A DNA stretch of 10,280 nucleotides from an uncultured Eubacteriales bacterium (GTDB lineage Bacteria; Bacillota; Clostridia; Oscillospirales; Oscillospiraceae). Both the position numbers and the translations under genes were made by a program. The notes beneath the pieces were generated by a model that searched no databases, was not told the origin of the DNA, and saw nothing but the letters and a program-made list of their open reading frames with translations. The stretch lies in contig USLX01000064.1 in NCBI GenBank assembly GCA_900555665.1, positions 1-10,280 on the forward strand. The letters are read 5' to 3'. Each line of letters starts with the position of its first letter. Position 1 is the first letter of the stretch. Shown piece after piece: positions 6,850-10,280 of the stretch.

Positions 6850-7011
6850 AGGGCGTATCCGAAAACTGTCAACGCACCCGGACGGCGGGCCTTTTCACGC
6901 TGCACGCGTCATTTTTCCTTGAAATACGACAGGATTCCTGCGGAAAAATGTCTTGCTCAGCGCGAAAATTCCTCGCTGCCGGTCACATCGCCAGTTGGAA
7001 GAATACACCTT
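6850..7011 (-). mobile_element. MITE-like inverted-repeat element between modA and modB
   Basis: This 162-bp element is bounded by imperfect inverted repeats: 6850-6869 (AGGGCGTATCCGAAAACTGT) and the complement of 6992-7011 (AAGGTGTATTCTTCC...). Its core, 6906-6988, matches the complement of 9524-9606 at 79 of 83 positions. The 6850-6868 end matches the left end of the second copy (9502-9520) at 17 of 19. No transposase is encoded, and no target-site duplication is visible. It separates the modB ribosome binding site from the upstream promoter, so it would be transcribed as part of the modB leader. MITE is an inference from size, paired ends and copy number of two. Confidence 0.72.
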
Positions 7012-7027
7012 AGCCCAAATTTCTTTT

Positions 7028-7056
7028 ATTATAGCGCAGAATTTGTAAGATGTAAA
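7028..7056 (-). promoter_or_regulatory. Sigma-A promoter for modB and downstream genes
   Basis: On the minus strand TTTACA (7056-7051) is followed by a 17-nt spacer and a perfect TATAAT (7033-7028). The sequence lies in an AT-rich island between modA and modB. Transcription would start near 7021 and run through the inverted-repeat element to modB at 6839, a leader of about 180 nt. This suggests that modBC and the Moco genes can be expressed apart from modA. Confidence 0.72.
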
Positions 7057-7067
7057 ATACGAAATCG

Positions 7068-7088
7068 GCGGGTGCGAACTGCACCCGC
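7068..7088 (-). terminator. Hairpin just past modA (terminator or attenuator)
   Basis: Arms 7068-7075 and 7081-7088 form a perfect 8-bp G/C-rich stem with a 5-nt loop, 13 nt past the modA stop. On the minus strand it is followed by CGATTTCGTATTTT, a broken T-rich tract. It may end most modA transcripts, letting abundant binding protein be made relative to the membrane parts, or it may only protect the 3' end. The weak T-run lowers confidence in full termination. Confidence 0.55.
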
Positions 7089-7101
7089 TTGATTCAGAAT
7101 G

Positions 7102-8016
7102 TTATTCGCTGATTGGGGAGAAGCCGACCGCCTCGAACACGGCGCTGGCCTCGGGGCCGGTGAGGTAGTCGAGGAAGGCCCTGGCCTCGGCCTCATGCTT
7201 GGTGACGTTCAGCACGGCTGCCGGGTAGATGACCTGGCCGCACATCTCGGCGGTCGCGGTATCGACAACGTTCAGACCGGCGGAGAAGGCGTCGGTGGCG
7301 TAGATGATGCCGCAGTCGACGGCGCCTTCACTGACCTGCGTGGTGACTTCCTTGACGTTGGTGCCGTAGGTGAGAACGCCGGAGGCTGCCAGCTCGTCTT
7401 CGCTCAGCGCATAGTATGCGAAGATCTTCTGCGTGTACTGGCCAACGGGGACGTCAGCGTTGCCCATGGCGAGCAGGACGGTGCCGTCCTTGAGGCCGGT
7501 GGCGAGGTCGTCATAGGAGTTGATGTTCCTGGGATTGCTTTCGGGAACGGCCAGGGCGACCTTGTTCTCGAGCAGGTTGATGCGCGTGCCCTGCAGGACA
7601 AAGTCCAGACCGTCGGCATTGCCGCCGTCGGCGTCCTTGGAGGCATCGAGTGCGTTCATCTGCTTCGGCGCGGCAGAGATAAAGACGTCGCAGTCGGCGC
7701 CTTCTTCAATCTGCGTCTTCAGGGTGCCCGAGGAGTCGAAGTTGTAGACGAGGGTGACGTTCGGGGCGACGTCCTTGTACAGTTCGGCGATCTGGTTGAG
7801 CGTCTCGGTCATGGAGGCGGCGGCGAACACGATGAGTTCAACGGGCTCGGCCTCAGGTTCGGCGGTCTCGTCGGGCGCTTTGGTCTTATCTTCGGTCTCA
7901 GTGGTGTCCTGCGCGGGTGCAGCGTTCTGTGCGGGGGTGGCGTCCTTGGCGGCGCAGCCTGCAAACAGCGCAAGCGTCAGCACAAGGGCAAGAAGCAATG
8001 CAATCAGCTTTTTCAT
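7102..8016 (-). CDS. modA: Molybdate-binding lipoprotein of the ABC transporter
   Basis: A 304-residue extracytoplasmic solute-binding protein. The first 20 residues are a lipoprotein signal (KK, hydrophobic core, FAGC), with Cys21 as the lipidated residue, so it is anchored to the outer face of the membrane. Residues 22-58 are a low-complexity Ala/Thr/Glu/Pro linker. The ModA fold follows: LIVFAAASMTETL (61-73), FDSSGTL (93-99), DVFISAAP (110-117), GNADVPVGQYT (185-195) and IIYATDA (237-243). AAASMT and SSGTL match the oxyanion-binding serines of the family. GGAGG lies about 7 nt before the ATG, and a perfect-consensus promoter lies 60-90 nt upstream. Tungstate is possible as a second substrate. 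The gene is separated from modB by 262 nt, not joined to it as in many mod operons. Confidence 0.95.
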   Translation of the reverse strand: MKKLIALLLALVLTLALFAGCAAKDATPAQNAAPAQDTTETEDKTKAPDETAEPEAEPVELIVFAAASMTETLNQIAELYKDVAPNVTLVYNFDSSGTLKTQIEEGADCDVFISAAPKQMNALDASKDADGGNADGLDFVLQGTRINLLENKVALAVPESNPRNINSYDDLATGLKDGTVLLAMGNADVPVGQYTQKIFAYYALSEDELAASGVLTYGTNVKEVTTQVSEGAVDCGIIYATDAFSAGLNVVDTATAEMCGQVIYPAAVLNVTKHEAEARAFLDYLTGPEASAVFEAVGFSPISE

Positions 8017-8075
8017 TTGAATTCCTCCGCGATTTATTTGGACCTCAAATAGAGAACCGGGTTTTATCTGCTAAA

Positions 8076-8104
8076 ATTATAGCTTCTTCGTTATTCTTTG
8101 TCAA
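8076..8104 (-). promoter_or_regulatory. Consensus sigma-A promoter for modA
   Basis: On the minus strand TTGACA (8104-8099), a 17-nt spacer and TATAAT (8081-8076) match the consensus exactly. Transcription would start near 8069, giving a leader of about 53 nt. That leader is too short for the known molybdenum-cofactor riboswitch. Such a strong promoter would usually need a repressor to make expression depend on molybdate. Confidence 0.82.
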
Positions 8105-8123
8105 GATATACGGAACGTATTTC
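8105..8123. promoter_or_regulatory. Dyad beside the modA -35 box (candidate operator)
   Basis: ATACG-GAA-CGTAT (8108-8120) is a perfect 5-3-5 inverted repeat, extending to 8105-8123 with one mismatched pair. It touches the modA -35 box (8099-8104). Its place fits a regulator site, and it lies between two divergent promoters. It does not match the E. coli ModE consensus well, and short dyads occur by chance, so this is only a candidate. Confidence 0.35.
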
Positions 8124-8161
8124 GCCAATTTCGAACGGAAAGCTGAAAAATCGTTCAGGTG

Positions 8162-8190
8162 TTGAAATGCGGCGAAAAATCCCGTATGAT
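8162..8190 (+). promoter_or_regulatory. Promoter for the CapA-like gene
   Basis: TTGAAA (8162-8167), a 17-nt spacer and TATGAT (8185-8190) give a good sigma-A match. Transcription would start near 8197, about 26 nt before the ATG at 8223, leaving room for the ribosome binding site AAGGAGG at 8209-8215. Confidence 0.7.
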
Positions 8191-8222
8191 AGAAGCGGAA
8201 TCTGCAAGAAGGAGGCGGCCCT

Positions 8223-9503
8223 ATGTCCGATCGTCCGAAGAAACAACCGTCTGCCGCGCTGGGTGCGATTTTGATTGTGCTGCTGCTCGCCGCCATTGTT
8301 TTGGGCGGCCTTGCCGTATGGCGTGGCTATCAGGGATCCAAATGGACCCGCCCGACCGCAGCCGCCGCTCCGGCGGCTGCGGCAAAGGCGGCCTCGCCGG
8401 GCGAAAACGCAGAGCAGGACGCGGCAGCGGAGATGGAGCAGCGTCCAGCCGCCAAACCCGAGACGCCTGCAGAGCCGGATACCGTGACGCTGATGGCCCT
8501 CGGCGATGATCTCATCCACAACACGGTCTACTGGTCGGCGGAGACGGAGGACGGCGGCTATGATTTCACGCCATTTTTCGAGGACATCAAGCCCACCGTC
8601 CAGAGCTATGACATTGCCTGCATCAATCAGGAGACGATTCTGGTCAAAGATCACGCCATGCTCTCCAATTATCCGGCCTTCGGCAGCCCGACAGAGGTCG
8701 GCGACGCACTGGCAGAGGCCGGTTTTGACGTTGTGACCTGCGCGACGAATCACTGCTATGACAAGCTGGACACCGGCATTCTCGATACCTGCGATTTTTG
8801 GCGCAAAGCGTACCCGGACATCACGGTTCTCGGCATCCACGACTCGGAGGCCGACGCCGAAACGCTGCGTGTGGTGGAGAAAAACAACATCAAAATTGCG
8901 ATGCTGAACTATACCTACGGTCTGAATTACTCCGCGCCGGAGAAGAAATGGATGGTCGATCAGTTTGCAAGCTTTGACAAAATTGCCGCCGATCTCGATG
9001 CGGCACGGGAGGCTTCGGACTTTGTGATCGTCTTTGCGCACTGGGGCGAGGAGGGGCAGACCGAGCCAAACCGGATGCAGACCACCTGGGCGCAGTTTTT
9101 GGCCGATCACGGGGCGGATCTCATCATCGGCGGTCATCCGCACCTGGTTCAGCCGCTCGCTGCCGTGACGGCGGAGGACGGGCGGACGGTGCCGGTCTTT
9201 TATTCGCTCGGCAACTTCCTCTCGCATCAGGATCAGGTGCGCAATATGCTCGGCGGCATGGCGGACGTGACGATCGAGAAGGACGCGGATGGCGTGCGCA
9301 TCACGCACTGCGCGCTGAAGCCCACCGTAAACCTCATCCTGCGGCAGGGGGAGTGGTATTTCTACCGGCCAATGCTGTTGGAGGACTACACGGACGAGCT
9401 CGCTGCGCAGCACCGCTTCGAAGGCTGCACGGTCAGCGCGATGTGGAGCCTGTTCGATTCCATCACAGGGGGAAAAACGGAATGGAATCTCAGCGACACC
9501 TAG
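8223..9503 (+). CDS. CapA/PgsA-family membrane-anchored metallophosphatase-fold protein
   Basis: A 426-residue protein of the CapA (PGA_cap) family, whose best-known members (CapA/PgsA) take part in poly-gamma-glutamate export or anchoring. Residues 12-34 are a single hydrophobic anchor, followed by a low-complexity Ala/Pro/Glu stretch (44-86), so the main domain should lie outside the cell. Motifs of the calcineurin-like fold are in order: GDDLIHN (94-100), NQE (135-137), CATNHCYD (173-180), FAHWGEEG (271-278), IGGHPHLVQP (302-311) and YSLGNFL (327-333). The putative metal ligands look intact. AAGGAGG lies 7 nt before the start. No capB, capC or other capsule gene is next to it, so a polyglutamate role is unproven; many Clostridia carry lone CapA-like proteins. 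Its TAG stop lies in the terminal bases of a repeat element. Confidence 0.88.
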   Translation: MSDRPKKQPSAALGAILIVLLLAAIVLGGLAVWRGYQGSKWTRPTAAAAPAAAAKAASPGENAEQDAAAEMEQRPAAKPETPAEPDTVTLMALGDDLIHNTVYWSAETEDGGYDFTPFFEDIKPTVQSYDIACINQETILVKDHAMLSNYPAFGSPTEVGDALAEAGFDVVTCATNHCYDKLDTGILDTCDFWRKAYPDITVLGIHDSEADAETLRVVEKNNIKIAMLNYTYGLNYSAPEKKWMVDQFASFDKIAADLDAAREASDFVIVFAHWGEEGQTEPNRMQTTWAQFLADHGADLIIGGHPHLVQPLAAVTAEDGRTVPVFYSLGNFLSHQDQVRNMLGGMADVTIEKDADGVRITHCALKPTVNLILRQGEWYFYRPMLLEDYTDELAAQHRFEGCTVSAMWSLFDSITGGKTEWNLSDT

Positions 9504-9632
9504 GGTGTATCTGAAAACTGAAAATGTGACCGGCAGGGAGGAATTTTCGCGCTGAGCAAGATATTTTTTCGCAGGAATCCTGACGTATTTCAAGGAAAAA
9601 TGACGCAGCACAGCGCGAAAAGGCCCCCTGTC
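9502..9632 (+). mobile_element. Incomplete second copy of the MITE-like repeat
   Basis: This copy lies in inverse orientation to the one at 6850-7011. It begins AGGGTGTATCTGAAAACTG, and its core 9524-9606 matches the complement of 6906-6988 at 79 of 83 positions. Similarity fades at about 9632, and the right-hand inverted repeat is not found, so it is a one-ended remnant. Its first bases overlap the TAG stop of the CapA-like gene. In translation both copies give similar peptides (for example LAQRENSSLPVT), which reflects DNA identity and not a gene. Confidence 0.72.
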
Positions 9633-9641
9633 CTTTTCGCG
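9614..9641. other. 10-bp stem hairpin at the broken end of the repeat
   Basis: CGCGAAAAGG (9614-9623) and its complement at 9632-9641 form a perfect stem with an 8-nt loop. It spans the point where similarity to the other copy of the element ends. No T-run follows directly. It may be part of the element's end structure or a separate small repeat. Confidence 0.6.
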
Positions 9642-9654
9642 GCTTTTGGTGCCG

Positions 9655-9672
9655 GCCCTTTTGCAAAAGGGC
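9655..9672 (+). terminator. Possible terminator after the CapA-like gene
   Basis: An 18-bp perfect palindrome (GCCCTTTTGCAAAAGGGC) is followed on the plus strand by GGGCTGC and TTTTT. It lies about 150 nt past the CapA-like stop and 65 nt before the next gene's start. The gap between stem and T-run is longer than ideal, so termination is plausible but not secure. Confidence 0.4.
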
Positions 9673-9737
9673 GGGCTGCTTTTTGGTATGGCGGGAGAAA
9701 AAGCTGGGCATGCTTTCCGGGAAAGGAGGCGCTTGCC

Positions 9738-9989
9738 ATGGTAAAAGGTGTGACCCAACAGGTCGTTGTTGTCCGGCCCGGCGATTCGGAGCTGTTTGAG
9801 GAGGCTATTTTTCTCGTCCGGCCGGGGATGGAGGAGCGCGGGAATATGACAGAGCGGGCGCTGCTGGAGCAGGCGCGCAAGGCCGCGTCGGAAGCCGCCT
9901 CAGACTCCGATTGGAAACCCCGCCTGCTCTTTGCCCTCGGCGGGGCCGGGGTGACCGGACTTTGCTGGCTTTTGAGCCTGCTGCTTTAA
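9738..9989 (+). CDS. Small protein with C-terminal membrane segment, function unknown
   Basis: An 83-residue protein. AAAGGAGG at 9722-9729, 8 nt before the ATG, fixes the start; the open frame continues upstream only into repeat DNA. The N-terminal part (KGVTQQVVVVRPGDSELFEEAIFLVRP) resembles a short conserved clostridial protein that I recall without a known function, sometimes labelled as an initiation-factor fragment; I would not use that label. Residues about 40-62 are charged and helical. Residues 64-83 are hydrophobic and rich in Gly and Leu, ending in LLSLLL, so the protein is probably tail-anchored with its N-terminus in the cytoplasm. It lies between repeat elements, with no partner gene visible. 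Confidence 0.72.
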   Translation: MVKGVTQQVVVVRPGDSELFEEAIFLVRPGMEERGNMTERALLEQARKAASEAASDSDWKPRLLFALGGAGVTGLCWLLSLLL

Positions 9990-9990
9990 G

Positions 9991-10150
9991 ACTGGCGAAA
10001 AACGAGGAAAGGCAGCTCCGTGAGAGAACCGCAGGGGTGGGTGCATGCCAGCTTCTCTTGCCATTCGGGCAATTCACCTTCAGCGTGAAGAGGGCAAAAG
10101 GCCCCTTCACGCTGCATCAAGCAGGGCGAAAAGACTTTTTCGACACGCTG
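9991..10150. repeat. Diverged modular repeat block
   Basis: The block follows the same order of parts as 57-223. A GCAGCTCCG segment (9991-10037) is similar to 10191-10236. After a spacer comes a hairpin (arms 10081-10095 and 10101-10114, 14 pairs with one bulge) followed by CATCAAGCAG, which corresponds to the 9-bp hairpin and TCAATCAAGCAG at 116-154. Then comes a segment ending CTTTTTCGACACGCTG, shared with 1-20 and 208-223. Base changes in the first hairpin are matched on both arms, so the structure is kept while the sequence drifts. Confidence 0.75.
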
Positions 10151-10153
10151 GAG

Positions 10154-10185
10154 CGTAGGGGCCGGCAGAATTGCCGGCCCCTACG
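10154..10185. repeat. 14-bp GC-rich hairpin, alternative cassette
   Basis: CGTAGGGGCCGGCA (10154-10167) and its complement (10172-10185) form a perfect stem with a 4-nt loop. It occupies the slot held by the ACACCCCGGCGC hairpin at 21-57: both are preceded by CGACACGCTG and followed by TTTGAGACTGTC. No T-run follows directly. Confidence 0.85.
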
Positions 10186-10280
10186 TTTGAGACTGTCAAA
10201 AAACGATAAAATGCAGCTCCGCGAGAGAGCAGCGGGGATAGAGTGAAAGGGGCAAAAAGCCCCTTTCGCGTTCAATCAAG
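10186..10280. repeat. 95-bp interspersed repeat, copy 2 (reaches window end)
   Basis: The copy matches 57-151 in 90 of 95 positions in the same orientation. Its hairpin arms are 10245-10253 and 10259-10267, perfect over 9 bp. The repeat probably continues past the window. Together with 9991-10185 it makes the last 290 bases non-coding. Confidence 0.9.

Noticed and set aside
6906..6988. Shared peptide (LAQRENSSLPVT) in open frames at both repeat copies
   Set aside because: The frames run into unrelated flanking sequence, lack ribosome binding sites, and the likeness is explained by DNA identity of the repeat.
8017..8069. Molybdenum-cofactor riboswitch in the modA leader
   Set aside because: The leader is only about 53 nt and shows no complex fold; the known motif is much longer.
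8133..8156. GAACG / CGTTC inverted repeat near the CapA-like promoter
   Set aside because: Arms of 5 bp separated by 14 nt are expected by chance in this length of sequence.
8091..9758. 555-codon open frame on the minus strand opposite the CapA-like gene
   Set aside because: It is antisense to a well-supported gene, rich in Arg/Val/His/Gly as expected from reverse reading of GC-rich DNA, has no recognisable domain, and runs through repeat DNA at its start.

Overview
The window looks like chromosomal DNA of a high-GC (about 60% by eye) Gram-positive anaerobe, most likely a gut Clostridia of the Oscillospiraceae type. Grounds: strong AGGAGG-type ribosome binding sites, sigma-A promoters close to consensus, a lipoprotein-type ModA, a ModC and a short MoeA-like protein of clostridial style, and many GC-rich hairpin repeats between genes. 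The genus is an inference; no rRNA or marker gene is present.

Layout. 1-262: modular hairpin repeats. 275-868 (minus): a maltose/galactoside-type O-acetyltransferase. 929-966: intrinsic terminator. 979-6839 (minus): one tightly packed cluster, read in the order modB, modC, moeA-like, moaA, moaC, a MoaB/MogA-MoaE-like fusion, then proC. Junctions are overlaps or gaps of 1-13 nt. 6840-7101: a 162-bp inverted-repeat (MITE-like) element, a near-consensus promoter for modB and a hairpin behind modA. 7102-8016 (minus): modA. 8017-8222: divergent promoter region with a perfect-consensus modA promoter, a small dyad and a plus-strand promoter. 8223-9503 (plus): a membrane-anchored CapA/PgsA-type protein whose stop codon lies in the end of a second, incomplete copy of the MITE-like repeat. 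9738-9989 (plus): an 83-residue protein with a C-terminal membrane segment. 9990-10280: more modular hairpin repeats, including a 95-bp unit also found at 57-151.

How it works together. ModABC imports molybdate. MoaA and MoaC make cyclic pyranopterin monophosphate from GTP. The MoaB/MogA domain and the MoeA-like protein are the expected adenylylation and molybdenum-insertion activities. The MoaE-like domain would correspond to the dithiolene-forming synthase, but it lacks two residues important in E. coli MoaE. MoaD, MobA and any molybdoenzyme are not in the window. proC (proline synthesis) is the unexpected last gene of the run.

No wholly new system is evident. The points most worth a second look are the degenerate MoaE-like fusion, the mobile repeat and internal promoter splitting modA from modBC, and the modular repeat arrays with exchanged hairpins at both ends of the window.
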